Positions 12,403-27,000 of a stretch of DNA of 64,000 bases are shown one piece after another. How positions within the stretch are numbered: the stretch's first letter is position 1; each line of letters begins with the position of its first letter. Source of the stretch: Oreocharis arfaki (Eukaryota; Chordata; Aves; Passeriformes; Paramythiidae); NCBI GenBank assembly GCA_013398015.1, contig VZRR01010329.1, positions 62,001 through 126,000 on the forward strand. Direction: 5' to 3'. The translations under genes and the position numbers were made by a program. Under the pieces are notes generated by a model, which was given only the letters and a program-made list of their open reading frames with translations, had not been told where the DNA came from and ran no database searches.

Positions 12403-14819
12403 ATTTGAGCATTTTATACTCCCCTTCCAAGTAGATAATGTCCAACATAGTTATATAGTGCCCTAGTTCCAGATTTCTGAAGGTCCTACATAATCTAATT
12501 TCAATATTTTTATGCACTTATTTATGAACAAATAAATATACCTCATTACATAAAGAGAAATGCATTCCTTTAATTAGAGTGCTAAATACTGAAGCAATTA
12601 GAAATTTATGTGGGCCTAGAAACCAAACTTCACCTCTGATTTTTGTTTCCAATTAATCCAGTTTGCACACCTAAATGCACAGGACATTTGTGGGGGGAAA
12701 AAAAAGTGAGGGGCATCAGTTTTTGCTCACCACTCAGACATCTCCAATTTTTTAAAGTATTATTACAAAGCTACTAAAAAACCCTACTATAACTCATCTC
12801 ATGGATCTAATTACTCATTTCTCCCCATTGACTCCAAAATTTTCAGTCTCTGTCATCATGTCTTATCATTTTTGCTTTGATCTAAGAAATAGCTGACTAA
12901 TATCTCTTTGTAGTTCATTAACTCTCTACTGATTCTGAAATATTAATTAAATGCGTTTTCAGCCTCACCTGAATTTTTCAGCTTCCCTATAAATATATTT
13001 TTTCCAGTCTATAATAATTTAATTTTAGAAGAAATTTTCACATGTAATGTTTTTATACAAAAAGCAATCCATTTCATTTCAGTGATATTAAAGAAATATG
13101 CTACAAATCATCTGTGGCTAGCTTATATTTGCTTAAATAACCATATGTCAAATCATTCATTTTTATCTCAACTTCATAAATTTGGAATAACAAAGCAGTT
13201 GAAATATATGTTCTTGTATCAACTGTACACCAAATAACTTGTAGATCAAATGTGCAAAGACAAGGGAATTCAAAGGATGCATTTATTATGTCACTGAAGA
13301 TCAGTTAATAAAGCAGATGTCTAATTATGTAATTAGATTTAGCATTCAGATGCCACACATGATTAACTTAATTAAAAAATGAATTTAAAAATCAATCCTG
13401 CAAAAGGTAAACTTTTACTATGGGGCTGCTCAATAAATTTTTCAAATACTGCAGACAAAGATATGAAGTATGTAAGAAACCACTAAATGCAAATTAATAG
13501 CGAAATAATTTGTATGTGTGTTCCTTCTTAACAGAAACATACTCATACGTCAAATTTATAGTCCATTACTTTGTCTAGTAGATAGCAGTAGTAATGAAGA
13601 AAATGCAGAATTCTAATTATATCTGGAATAATATTTAAAGAAGAGCAAACAATTTTGTACTAAATGTAACCTTCTCAAAAGAAAAGCAAAAATCCCAGTT
13701 GGTCAAGAAAATGTTCCACATTTTTGTGATAATGACCTAGAGACTATGCATGGTGATGCTGATTAACACATGAAAGAGCTGTTTTAAGTCATGTAATTCA
13801 GTCATAAACTGAAATCATAATTTTTCTAAATTTCAATAATCATCGAGAAAGCAATAAGATAAGTTGACAGATTTCCCAGCAGTATTTCAAAATGACCAGG
13901 GAAATCTTCAAACTCTTATTGTAATTTGAGCCCAACCCATTACAAAAACAGATTGGTGAAATCAAGCATCCACATTTTATTAACAGATACTGAAAAAAAC
14001 GCTTCAAAACTCTTGAGTAAAAATATGCTTCACTGAGAGTGGAATCAAGCAACTGTCTACACGTATGATGTACCAAATACAAAACCAATTAGAAGCTGGA
14101 GACAAAATTCACACCAATCTCAGTGTGCTTTGGATCACGTACTGTCAGGCTTCCTCAATGATTATAAAAAGTTATTTAAACTGTTAATTTAACTGTTAAG
14201 TTAGTTAGCTTAAAGTAAAAGCACTGCAGCGAATGGTACATGGCTCCAGTATGGGCATCCATGACCTTGGATGAGGCTGTCTGAAATGGCTCCACAAACG
14301 TAGCTGTTAAAAACACAACTGATTCCTAGATGCATATTTGACTAGTCAAAGCAGACCTACTTTCTTTCTGTCCTTGATCCTAGAAAAGGAAATCCAGCAA
14401 AATATCACCAGGGACAGGCTCTGTAAAGAATTCTTCATTCTTCTCTTTCCCTGCTTGCTTAAGCTAGGCCCCTAAGAAGGTCTCATCCTCCATATGGTAC
14501 ATAGCTTAAGGTTGAAAGATGTAGAAACTACCTCTTTTAATTAATGAAAAAAATCACTGAAATTTTAAGACCTGATCAAATGAAAGTTAAAGATTCTCTA
14601 TAATTTTGCTGACGCGAAAGGGAATACCTGAGCTAGAAGAAGGTTAAGGCAGATGGATGGCATATTTAGGATGCCACATGAATTATCCCACATGAATAAT
14701 ACAGCATCTACTCCAAGAAAATTTCACGATTACAGAAATCATATTTTTACTGGAAACGGGACTAATGCTAACATTAAATCAGACATACTACAGGCTTGGT
14801 TTTGGGGCTACATGCCCTT
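12403..14819. other. Unique AT-rich non-coding DNA
   Basis: No gene or repeat is recognised. The longest open frame (82 codons on -, 13840-14088) has no domain. 13240-13460 is AT-rich with a paired homeodomain-type core at 13321-13336. Confidence 0.6.
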
Positions 14820-15090
14820 GCGTTCTCTGGCAGAGGAGCTCAGCAGTGTGCATCTGCAAATCAGAAAGCCAACTTCATTTTGGGCTTCATCAAAAAAACT
14901 GTGGTCAGCAGATGAAGGGAGGTGATTTTCCTCTTCTACTCCACCCTCATGAGATGCCACTTGAAGTACTACATCCAGGTCTAGGGCCCCCAACTTGAGA
15001 AGGACACGGACTTGTCAGAACAAGTTCAGAGGAGGCCAAAAAGATAACGAAAGGTCAGGTGGAGCACCTCTCCTGTGAAGACAATTCACT
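14820..15090 (+). mobile_element. CR1 LINE fragment, ORF2 C-terminal region
   Basis: A degraded match to the late CR1 ORF2 order: a decayed GCIK-SVVSR-REV-like stretch near 14885-14925, LMRCHLKYYIQV near 14945-14980, GPQLEKDTDLSEQVQRRPK near 14985-15045. This is the same segment as the RPHLE-C-QFWA part of the copies at 11.9 and 17.8 kb. Several stops interrupt it and no 3' terminus is present. An older, more decayed copy than the one at 17.8 kb. Confidence 0.85.
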
Positions 15091-17811
15091 TTACCAAACA
15101 GCACAGTGGGGAGAGGGCTCATATGCTTCTTCCTTGTCATTGCTATTAACCACTGCAGTCTGAAATGTAGAGGAACTAATATTGCAGTTCAGACTTGTTT
15201 ACACTCACTTCTGCATGACCCAGAGATAGGGGATACTTTTTTTACTGCAAGGGTGTAAAAATAATACACTCTACATGAATTCACAGCAAATTTTATTCCA
15301 TTTCAGTACCCCAGTACAAACAGTCTGTTTAATAATAACATTTGGGTTCCAATTGTGGATGCTTCTTCGTTAGCTGAGATTATCTTCATTCTTTATATAC
15401 TTTACATCCCTATTTTTTTTAATTCCTTGTTTTTTTATATCTTTAAAAAAAAAAGGAACCTAAATAAACAAAGGGTATCCAGATAGGTAATTGTTGCTGA
15501 CTGAAAATCCCTCACTAGTACAATTTCCTCCAAAAGCATCAGCTCATGAAGCTTTAATTAAATTTTACTTTTTGGAAGAATCCGCTGACTTGACAAAATT
15601 TTCAAAGAAAAACTTTGAAATAAAATATTACTGTCATTCCTTTTTGAGGCTAAGTGGTTCATTTCAATCTTTATATTAACCTTAATAATTACTGTAAGTG
15701 TCAAAAAGAATCAAAATAAAATGTTTGAAATATCTTTTAACCAATTCAAGAACTTACATTGTCAAAGAACACGCTGTAAGATCACCAAGCTGAGAGGGGA
15801 GTTGATATTCCTGCTTCCCTTCGATTCATAACGCAATTAATTTTTAGAATGTCAGAATTTCTTTCCAAACTGAAATGCCAGGTCCTGCCAGATTCTATAT
15901 TTATGCCTGTAGTTTGCTGTCTGATTTTACTATCTTCTGAGTGTCAGAGCAAAACATTCAGAATAAATGATCAGTAAAGGTCATTCAAAATGAGTTAATG
16001 TTTAAAAAAAACCCCACAAAGTTATAACTGATAATCTGCTTCTTCTATAGTGACATCAGTTGCATGTTTACCTTGAATTCTGCTCATGCACACCCACACT
16101 CCCACCCACATGGAGCTGGACACCTGCCCACACAAGAAATAAATGAGAGCATAAAAAGACCAGCTACCGTTAGGTACACTATAGGTACTGCCAGATATGC
16201 ACATCCTGTAAATTTATTTCAGCATGTAGCTTTTTGCCAGATTTATTAATTAAAAAAAAAAAACAAACCACACACACACAAAAAAAAAAAAAATACACCT
16301 TAACAGAGAAAAGCTTTTTCTGTTGAAAATTAACATCTAATATTAACAATGAGAAGAACTAATGCCCTCTAGTGTGTTAGAGGATTTTCCCACACAGACA
16401 TATTCCTAGTAGCAAGAAATGCTGATACAGTTAAAATTCGAAAAGGAAACCCTGTCCCTGAAGCTGAGTACCAGCACCTTCAGAGTGAAGACACCAACAC
16501 ATCTTGCCACACTCTGCACAGATGAGATGGATCTTAAGACCTGCCCAGCTGCATCTACACCACCATTAAAGTGGTGAAATTAAAGCCAGCTGTGAGTTGC
16601 TCCCTGCTGTTCTCTTTGGAGCACATCTGTGAATTGGCCAGGTATAATCAGTCCCTGCTGCTGCAGTGGAGATGGTTTTGGACAAAGATTTGTAAGGATA
16701 CTAAGCTAGCTAATTTAAGTCATTCTCCTTTCATCGAAAAAATAGATTAATATAGAAAATGGACAAAAATTGTGTAGATGGCTGTTTAATGAGCCCATGA
16801 GAGGACATCATCCCTCTTATTCTTATTGTGCAGACCAGCCCCATCCTGGTACTGCTCCCTTCCAACTACTAACAACAATTTTTTCGGATCAAAGCTTTTT
16901 GGTGTTACCACCAAACAGGATTTTTCAATTCCCCAAATTGTAATCTTCCTTCAGTATGCCAGGATTGCCATGCTATCTAGGACATCCTATCAGCATGTTA
17001 AGCTTAAACTAGTGTTTTGGGAACCAAGTCATAAATTCCTTCTTCCTTTTCCTCTCCCATAATTCTGCTGCTCCTTGCTTGTTCTGTCACTGGGTACAAA
17101 TTGTCCCAGTCCTCCAGCTCTGGCTCACTCACTAGTGTTACCTAGTTCTTGCTGAGTGTGGTAGAAATGCTGCTCCAGGCAGACTCCAACACAGTGGCTG
17201 CACGTTCAGCTGACCCCACTGAATTTAGAACCCCTGGCAGAAGCCTGGACAGTTCTTAGCAGCTGATACAAAACCGAGTAGCTGTCAAAGAAAACCACCA
17301 ATTTTTATCAGAAATAATCCTAAAATCATAGCAACAGGGATGACCAAACACTCTGGTTTTACAGACTTACTGGATATCTTCCAGATCTAAAGCATCTAAA
17401 CTAGCACTTTTAGCCTCAGTGCAAAAAAAAAAAAAAAGCACCTGTCTCTTGAGCTCTCCTAACCCAACTCTCCTGAAACTTGGCACTTTCTGAGGATCAG
17501 TACTTCATTGTGTCATAGTCAAGCTTCCTCATGGAGATGAAAAATTGCACCTTGTGTGAGTACTTGAAGGTAAAACCATTTCCCTAAGGTGACAAATAAA
17601 AGTCTTCCTCAGCTTCAAATGGTTTACAGCTTATCCTCCCACTCCCATAACCACTCACTCAAGGAAAGTATCCTTGAACTTCAGGTACTATCCTTGATAA
17701 GAATGGTCCTCATGTCTCATATTGAAATTACTTCAAATTGCAACCAGGAATAAAAGAGGGCACAAGAGAGGACACGAATAGGTGATGTTTGCATAGCATG
17801 ATGGACAGGAA
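15091..17811. other. Unique non-coding DNA with A-rich and CA runs
   Basis: No gene is recognised. An A-rich run with a short CA array lies at 16252-16293, and an A15 run at 17423-17437. Open frames are 78 codons or fewer and have no domain. Confidence 0.6.
16252..16293 (+). repeat. A-rich run with short CA array
   Basis: Two A-runs of about 12-13 nt flank cacacacaca. Low-complexity DNA; no neighbouring LINE body explains it. Confidence 0.9.
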
Positions 17812-18330
17812 ACTGTGTCCAGTTCTGGGCCCCTCAGTTCAGGAAGGACATTGAGACACTTGAAAGTCTCCAAAGGAGGGCAACAAGGCTGGTGAGGGGC
17901 TTGGAACACAAGCCCTATGAGGAACGGCTGAGGGAGCTGGGGTTGTTCAGCCTGCAGAAAAGGAGACTCGGAGGTGACCTTATCACTCTCTACAACTTCC
18001 TGGAAGGTTGTTGTAGCCAGGTGGGGGTTGGTCTCTTTTTCCAGGCAAAAATTGACAGAACAAGAGGACACGGTCTTAAGCTGTGTCAAGGAAAATTTAG
18101 GTTGGATGTTAGGAAAAAATTTTTTGCTGGAAGAGTAGTGAAGTTCTGGAATTGTCTGCCTTGGGAAGTGGTGGAGTCACCATCCTTGGATGTGTTTAAA
18201 AAAGGATTGGATGTGGCACTCAGTGCCATGGTTTAGTTGAGGTGGTGTTAGGGCATGGGTTGGATTCGGTGATCTTGGAGGTCTCTTCCAACCTGGTGAT
18301 TCTGTGATTCTGTGATTCTGCAATTCTATG
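17812..18330 (+). mobile_element. CR1 LINE, 5'-truncated, best-preserved copy
   Basis: One frame is open from 17817 to the stop at 18234-18236, about 140 codons. It reads VQFWAPQFRKDIETLE, then RATRLVRGLEHKPYEERLRE, then LFSLQKRRLGGDLI, then GKFRLDVRKKFFAGRVV and DVFKKGLDVALSAMV. This is the C-terminal end of the CR1 ORF2 product, beyond the reverse-transcriptase palm. The natural stop is followed by a short 3' UTR ending at 18295-18330 in three tgattctg-type units, the usual CR1 terminus. The lack of stops or frameshifts makes it the youngest-looking CR1 here. The 5' truncation near 17812 is typical of aborted reverse transcription. It lacks the endonuclease and catalytic domains, so it cannot move on its own. 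Confidence 0.97.
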
Positions 18331-21300
18331 AGTTCTGGCTCCTAAAGTATTTCAGAAAATTAATACTGAGCTAGACAGGTGCCATGCCTAGCTTTTACCT
18401 GCTAGGAGAATTGGACCATTCTTCCCAGAACTAGTGATTAGGGCTTTTTAAATGGAAACAGGATTACAGGATTCAAACCTCTTCAGCGATAAGAGAGCTA
18501 AGGTTTCCCTTTACCAGCGTGAGTGCTATGATTACTTGGCAGCGATCGCCACTGCACGTTCTGAATTGATTCAGACCTGTCAGCACTTGTTGGACAGCTA
18601 ACACTGACAGCTGAGTTCTGCTAACAGTTACTGGATCAGACTCCTGGGGACACTTGGACAAAGAGGTGGCTTGAGCTACAGAAGGGTGCCTTACTCACCC
18701 GCCCAGGATTCATCTGATTATGGATGGTAGCCTAAATAGATGTGCTTAGGGAGATTTCAGGTTGGCTGGCAAAGCACCTCCCATGTGTGCTAATAATGAG
18801 AAGCCCAGAAGACCCCCATTACCCCTCTTCTTAGCAGGGACTGGGGAAGAGTACACATGGCAGCAAAGCATTAGCACCGACCCTCTGACCTGAGGAAGAT
18901 AAACCAGGTGAGACTCATAGACAGGACAGTCACTTTCCCATAGCACTGGGTGCTCTCGATCACATCCTCCAGTTCAGCAGAGCTCAGCATTGCACTTCCC
19001 GAGTCATATCTCTTCCAGGTTAGTTCTTCCTTGGCACCATAACAGCCTGAGTGTGCTCACCAATCCGCGATGTAGCTAACATTCAAACTACCTGTTAACA
19101 GAGTATAACAGCTTTCAACCAGAGATGGAAGAGAACGCATCCCGTGGCTCAAAGGGACTATTTCACAGCCATTTTCCTTGCTTTAAGTACAAATGACCTG
19201 GATACAGATATGAAAGCAAACTCCTTCTTTCCAAAAAATCTGATACTGAGCTTAGATCTGTTCAAGAACATCATTAACTTTTACACTGTTATTTACACGA
19301 ATTTGTCACCTTTTAATTACTGCTGGTTCACTCACAGAAAAAGCTGCCCTCTTCTTATTAAGTAATGGCTGGGTACAGGAATTATTCGTGGGTTACTGAA
19401 CACATCTCTAGTCATTAGCCCACCGTTCATTTCAGAAGAGGTTGATTACATTAACAATCCAACCATCACAAGAGACTTAGGGATGCAGTGAGCTTTTTTT
19501 TTTTAATAAAAAATCATGCCACAAAATAAAGCAAATGTAAAAACATGTATTCTGCTTTTTTGTACAGGAGTACTGTCTTGAAGGATCTCTGAAGAAGAAA
19601 AATATTTTCCTTAACTTTTGTGAAGGAAAAACATCAAATAATTGTATGTACTTCAATACACAATCTCTGTAAGCAAAAAAATTAAAGGAAAGCTACAGTC
19701 ACGGTGCAAAGGAACATACTGAGTGGAATTTGAGACAATTTTATTGATTGTTTCATACATACCTGTCTTTCTCATTGCTGTTTAGAGTTTTGCATACCAA
19801 GATAGAAATGTACGTATCTGCAGCAAGTGTCAAGTTCCACTTTACTGTATGGTTTATTCTCCAACCTATATCCACATAAAATGTACTTATTGATTTCTTA
19901 TATTAAAGACATAGGTGATATCAATTCTGTACCACAAATCTTGGGATAATCTCATACTCCTGTGCAGCCTTCCATTCAAGATCTTCACCTCTATCACACT
20001 GGGGTTAACACAAGAGGTTATTCTCAACCCTGTTTATCACTAACTCCATTCAGCTTTCTTCATGTTGAAATAAATGAAAAACAAGTCCTGTGAAAGCATT
20101 AACAAACTGGAACGATAACTGATAAACGACAGAAATCTGTTCTTTTCTTACAAATTTCTCCATTCCCTACAATTTCTTCTGACATGGAATTAGGTCATTT
20201 GCAGCATATACAGATTACATTTTCCCAGATATCCCTGCTTAAGCACTATCTTTTCAATACATCATGTAAATTGTCATTAGAGTTAATGAATCTATTTGCT
20301 GCCAATAACTTGCTGGTTGGATTTGGCACTTTCTCTATTAATGACTCACCCAGGAACCAAAAGTGACCTTTATGGATTTCTTATTACATATAATTTTCAT
20401 TCTAAGTAGCATGATTTTCCAAATTGTGTTTTAGTGTTCTTCATTAGCTCATCAGTGTTTTGTAGAATTAGTAACTTTATATAAGATAATATTTTCTTCT
20501 AAAATTATGAACAAAGGCAAGAGAATCTCTAAGTTAAAATACCTGTTTAAAATAATTTCTTTAGGGAACATTTACTATAGGTATTGTATAAACAATGAGT
20601 TTCCCTGATGCTTAACTGCTTAGGTCTATAAAAATTGAGAACAATGTATAAGATGAATAAGCACCCTACATATTTTACAAGAAGTTGGAAAATCTGTAAT
20701 CTAAAATAATGTTTTAAAAAAAACCTTATTTTTCTTAGTATCCCTTTATAGACACAGACAAAGTGTCTTAAAAGATTACTCAGGACTTTTGCAGAGAGAA
20801 CCATGTATATATTTGACCCTTTGACAAGGAAATAAAATGCTGTATGCCACAGGTATGAGGAAGGTCTCTGGATTTTGTTATGCTGTGAATGGAAGCTGCA
20901 GCACAGCTGCTTTCTCAGAAGTTGTGGGGTGGTAGGAAGAGGTTGTCCTGGGGCAAAGGGGCATGAGGCAGGCAAAGGGCTATCACAGACCAGCCTCTTC
21001 TCCTCCAACATACATGTGATGCACCTCTAAAATGAATAGCTATCCGTTAGATGGAATACGTTGTTAGAATGACCACCAATTAAATATTTTAAAAGGCGAT
21101 ACAAGTTTACTTAACTACTAATAGTAGTTAAATCTTTTTCTGATATTTAACCTGTAGCCTCCCAGGAGCAAGAGACTGCCAACCCATTTTTCCCTCGAAG
21201 AACCTTAAAGAGTCCACATTGACACAGCAATCAGCTGCACACTGAAGACTTTATTTTCAAAAGATCATGAGAATCATGAGAATGTAACAGTAACTTGAGA

Positions 21301-24000
21301 GTTTAACACTAAAAAGAATTTTTACCAAACTACAATAGCCATTCAAACATTGCAATCTGTAATTAATCAGGAAATTTATAAATCAGTAAAATCCTTCATG
21401 TTGAGCGAGGCAACATCAGTTTGCCTCTCTGTGGGCTCTCTCCCCAACAAAAAGCAAAAATGTCCACAGCTGTTAGTGCTGTGTGAGCTACAGCAGACAC
21501 ATTGCATATACTTTTCACAATCATGCTAACTTTGTTGGGACTGTGAAGAAGGAGAACAACATTATGTCATGAATAAGAAATTGGATTAAAAATTCACAGA
21601 CAGTTCAATATTGTTTTTCTCTGGGTAGCATGATTTGAATTAAACAATATTATATCTTGAACATACCAAGATGCAAAGCTTTCACTATATCTTTTTGCTT
21701 TGTGCAAGCTAGACTGATGTTTATGCAACTCTCAATAACTATCCTCAGATTTGAAGAGAATATTTTAACAGTTTTTACTTCTGAGTTGCTTTAGTATTTG
21801 TCTTATATAAATGAAGCAGATTTTATTATTGTTTGTTACTGTGGCCAAGGTGAGTTACGGAATCAGAGGCCTCTGAACATTACATTTTTTTTAAAAATGC
21901 AAAAATAATGGTCATTAGGAGGAGTTTTATCCATGGTTTCACTGTGGCCAAATCACCTTTGAGAAAAGTGAGCTGTGGGTTTAAATTCTTGGCTCCTGGA
22001 CAGCAGCAAGGTCTGATTCTTGACAGTGTCAAATGAGAAACAAGAGGTCACTTACAAAGTCTATAAATTAAAAGCCCCAGTTAAGACAAAACTTGCAATG
22101 TATGAGACTCTTTAAATTAAGGGGAAATAAATGCAATTTCGAATCAAGACTACTATGAAACTCAGCAGGGAAGGTGATCAGGAAGACTTACTATCAAAAG
22201 CCCTAGTATATAATGGAGAACACCTTAAGATACCAGAGTATAGAAGCAACATGCTGCAAAGCAGGATCATATCACTGCATGAAACAAAAAGAAAAGTTGG
22301 ACTACAAGCAGACAACAGAAGGCAGTGCTCATCATATCTGTTAGCATAAACTGAACTTCCTCAAGAAATAATTCACAGGCATTTACTCTAAATAGTTTAG
22401 TGCCTCTCTCCTGTGATACGATATTAATATACAGAACCTAGAACATAGTTTTAAAAATTAAGGTTGCTAAGTTACAGCATGCTTTATCAGCTAATTTACC
22501 ATTTCTAAAGACTCATATAGAAGGAAACAGATAACAGTGGTGCCCCCATCACTTTCTGAGCAGATAAAAATTATTCTTCTGTGGTGCGAAAACTTAATTT
22601 TAAAACAAACTAATGTGTGTGTTTATCTGGCAACAGAAGTGTAACTGTTCATTTACATGCTGGAAGCTGTATGAATTTAACAGGAAAATACATTGCTAGA
22701 AGAGTCTGTCAGTAATGAGTTTGGTTCTCTGGGTATTTTAAAAAACACATTTAACCTTTTCCATTGCTGTTGTTACTACTGTACCAACAGTATAAGCCAC
22801 TGTGCTCCTAAAATACAGATACCTGCATAGATTTAAATACCTTTAGTTTAGCCTTGTTGGCAGATTTCTAAGTTACGGCTTCTGGAAACAGCACAGCTGC
22901 CTTAGGTCTGGTCAAGCCTTATACAGTCACCTGAAGCCAGTAATAGCTCAAGAGCATTATTTCAGAATATTCCACCTGTACAAGATATTTCAGTTCATGC
23001 TTCAGCAATGTGAAATCTTTGTATATGATCTTAAACTCAAACCCAATTGCCTTGGCATGAAACCCAACTGCGGAAAGATAGTTGGGGGTAAAATTAGAGG
23101 AAACTGACAAGTTATATCCACATCATAACAGATGTTATAACAGTATGGAAATTATAGGGTAAAATGCAGTTGCTGGTCTCTGGATGGAATGCGGCTCGCA
23201 CACTCAAAACCTACTCCATGATGTTTTCCCACAGTCTGCAACCATAGCACCTGCACCCACTAAGGGGGATGGAACGGAGGGTGGAGCAGAGAGGAAAGAC
23301 CATGGCCAGGCTTTGTTGAAATCATTGCAGGGAGGGAAACTCAATGGTACTTTGCAGTTGATAAACCCGTTAACACCTGTCAGCCAGGGCAGACAGGGAG
23401 GAGATGTTCTGCTGCTGACTGTAGGAAAATCATTCTTCTCAGATGAGCTTCATTCATTGTAGCCTAATTGTAGTATTAATCCACACCTCCATCCCAAAGT
23501 TACCCACCTCCATGGAACGACCACCACTCACTGGGCATATGCTCTATATTTTTTTGACTGTATCTTTAGGAACAAAGCAAGAGAACTTCATACCAGTCAG
23601 TAGCAAAAGTATTTATGACTGAAGTCACCCAAGCTCCACCTAAATAGTATAAAACTAAGTTGAGAATGGGAGAAAAGTTGGGAAAGACTCCATCATAACT
23701 GCTGGAATCAGTCGATGGCCTGAACCTGTATTCTGCCCCATAGCAACATGTATTGGATAAGAACCACACTCTGTGCAAGCTGAACACTTTTACTGGGGAT
23801 TAGAACTTGTCCATGTATTGCTTGGAATATGTTTTTGCAGTCACATACTATCAGTGACAATCCTCAAACCTTAACCTGCCACAATTTTATGTTAATAAAG
23901 AGTGTTATTCTGTAAACCATTGGTGTGAATCCTTCACAGGAGCTGGCAGTTGCCAGCAGAGGGAACATACTCAAATGAAGTGGAAGACACCCCGAGGGAT
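18331..24000. other. Unique non-coding DNA
   Basis: No gene or repeat is recognised. The longest frame is 154 codons on the - strand at 20547-21011; it has no domain and sits in ordinary sequence. 18470-18960 and 23180-23440 are somewhat more GC-rich than the rest. A near-perfect palindrome lies at 21111-21131. Confidence 0.6.
21111..21131. other. Perfect 10-bp-arm palindrome
   Basis: Arms ttaactacta and tagtagttaa are separated by one A. No repeat family or gene adjoins it. Confidence 0.85.
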
Positions 24001-27000
24001 CGTAAAGTGAGAAGACCTGCTGAGGCGTCTCTCTTTTGCTGCTGATGCATTTCCCTAAACAAGTCAGTCCTGCCCTCCCATCCAGCAGGACTGCTCAGTG
24101 AAGGGTCCCCATAATGGGACACTGACAGACTGGTTGGGCACAAGTGTCTCAGCTTTCCTGGAGCACTGACAGACAAATCAAATGCTGGGGGTTTGAGAAC
24201 ATCTTCCCACAACAATGGTCAAGGAAAGCTCTGCTTTTCAGATTGCACCAATCATTTATCTTTTAATTTTATTTGAATTTTTAAAAAAAATTAAAACCCA
24301 CATACACATTTCCTGGTTTCAGCTTCCTCTTTCTTGTGAGCACATTATAAAACAAAGTCCAGAATCCTCTGAATCAAGTGCTGCACACAGCTTCTGCTCT
24401 GAAGCTTTGCATTTTTCTCCCTCTTCTCAACAGCCATGATTATCTTTCCCGAGCTTCTGAAACATCTATCCTTTCTGATGTGGAACAATGACTTTCTCTC
24501 TGGCTTAAGTCCCTGGTATCTGAGAATTTTTCCTGTCTCTGCCCTGTTACATTTCCAAAGTCTAATACAGACACTTAGGTTTGTGCTGTCTCCAGGAAGT
24601 TTGTCTAGATTCCAGCACAAGTTGGAGAAAGCTTGTTTCCCTAGGCTTCAGCATGCCAAGGGGTTTCCAGCTCAATAATATCGTCTGGATTTAATAATTA
24701 ACCATTGTTGCTACCCTGGGGATTTCATCAGCATGCAATCATACATACTTATCTCTATCCAACACTTTCAGGAACATCTCTGCAACAAGGTTAGCCCTTA
24801 AATTAATGTAGCAAATAGCATAAAATGGAACTATTATGTTGATGCATTTATAGCATTTCATTAAAGTTGAAACCTTCAAAGTTCATCTCATAGATAAAAG
24901 CAGCAGGGCAAACCCTTGTCTTGTTTGATATGCTTCTTTGATTTACGTCAGCTGAAGATTTTGTCCATATTTAAGCAGTCAAATGAGAGATGGAACAGAT
25001 GAGCATATTTTTAAAATAAAGACAGGAGCAAAGCTAACCCAGCTAATGCCAAATAACTAAAGTCCATATTCGTCTTGCAGCTTTGAGACAGAAGGAAAGA
25101 AAAATATCTGTCAGTGGAAGTACACTGGTAGCAATACCTCACCCCAGTCTGTTAGCACAGCTTGTGAAAAGCACTCTCAATGAAACCCCATTGTCTGTCT
25201 CTGATGCATCACTTCAGCATCTTTTCAGCTGAATATGTTCCTGACAACAAAAATATTTTTGTCTCTTTTTTCTTCCTTCAATCACCTTCCATAATGCAAA
25301 ATTTCATCCAGCTTTCAAATAGTTTCTTATATATTTACCACTCATTCTTTGAAGACTAACTGGTTTCAGTCACTGCTTCTGCATGTTTTCTTCATAATAT
25401 AAGTAATGGTAAGTGACTATATATTCTGTGAAAAGCTTGAAAAAATAGTATGCAAAGATTTTCCCAAGATGAAGGAAACATTAAAAGAAAAGTGAAAGGT
25501 CAGGCTAAGATAAATGCTCACGATCTATAGTTCAGACACTCAGCTGTCTCTTCAAATTTGCCTTGCATTCTCTGCAACCTTCAGGACAGGACTGGCAACT
25601 TTCAGGACCACCAAATAGTGCAAGATAAACAGATACAAAAATGGGGTTTGAGAGGCAGGTGATTCCATGTTATGATTCTTCATTTTAACATTAAGATGTT
25701 ACAGAAACATCTATGTAAAGGACAAGTAACAAAAGCTTTGTGCCACTAAGAAGCAATGTAGAGTTTGTATCAGTGCTGAGTTTCACACTATTGCTGGACA
25801 GCTGCGCTGTCCATGTCTTTAGAGGAAGGAGCTGGTCGTGAACCAATCGGGAATCAATATGCTTTGGGTCATTAGAGCAGAAGTAAACACAGAAGAGAAT
25901 TGGCTGTATAAGTATTAGATATGCTTAAAGTATACAAAGCTTCAGGACCACATAATATGCATCTATAAACATTATCAGATGTTTTCTAGAAAACTGGTGA
26001 ACCTTTAAATCATGTTTATAAAAGTCTAATAGCTTCCAAGGAGATTAAAGAGGAACCCAATTCCCTTGTTTTTAAAAGCTATAGAAATAACATAAGAAAC
26101 CAAACAAGGTGATTTGAAATAAGAAGAGTTATAGAGAGAAAAAATCTTAAGAAATACCTTAAAGAGATGATATCAGCATAAGAAACTGGGTTAACGGAAT
26201 TGGGAAATGGGTGTTCATTATTAACTCATGAGTTTGACAGCTCTAGTTGTTTTGGGTTTTGTTTGGGTTTTTTTCACAATACGTTGAGGGTTGGTAAGGA
26301 TAGTGAGATGAGAGTTGCTGGTTTGTATCACCCTGGGGCAACCCAATCTCAGCATATTAGAGAGAAACTGCAGGACATCTAGGACTTCAGCTCTCCATAA
26401 TTGGAGGGTTCATTTCTGAGAAGAAAAAAAAAAACAAAACTCCAAGATAGTTCTAATTTGGAGACAAATTATGTAGTTCGGAGAAAGAAATTGAGACTGC
26501 AAATCCTTCTCTTGCTATCAAGTGAGAAGTAAACAAGGATGCATGAAGAATGTCTTCCTTCCCAAATCCACTCAGGCTCATGGAGGTGAACCTCACAGTG
26601 CTGTGGGAAGGGCTCTTCTTCACCTACTAGAAAGCTACAAGGAGAAGACTTCTTTATTCTTTCATTTTAATGGATGGTTTCAGAACTGATAGAATCTGAC
26701 AGACTCAATGTACTGCCACTAACTGTCAAATTTGCAGAAAGAAAGAAGCAATGAGTTGAGCACCAGACTGTTATTTGGGTAGTAGTTTGCTTTTACTTCC
26801 AAGTGCCTCATTTGGAGAGTAAAGCCAGTAGATGAGAACCTTAACTTGGTGAAACAATATTTATTTCATTTAGAAGATGCCATCAGTACAGGAAGACTGC
26901 ATGGGGAGAAGCAGTAGAAAGAAGGATGAAAAACGCTAACATCAAAACAAAAGGAGAGGACTACAGCCTAAACATAGCTTTTCACATGAGATGCAGCAGC

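Noticed and set aside
20547..21011. 154-codon - strand frame
   Set aside because: No domain, no promoter or splice context, and not supported by codon texture. Length is near the chance limit for 64 kb on six frames.
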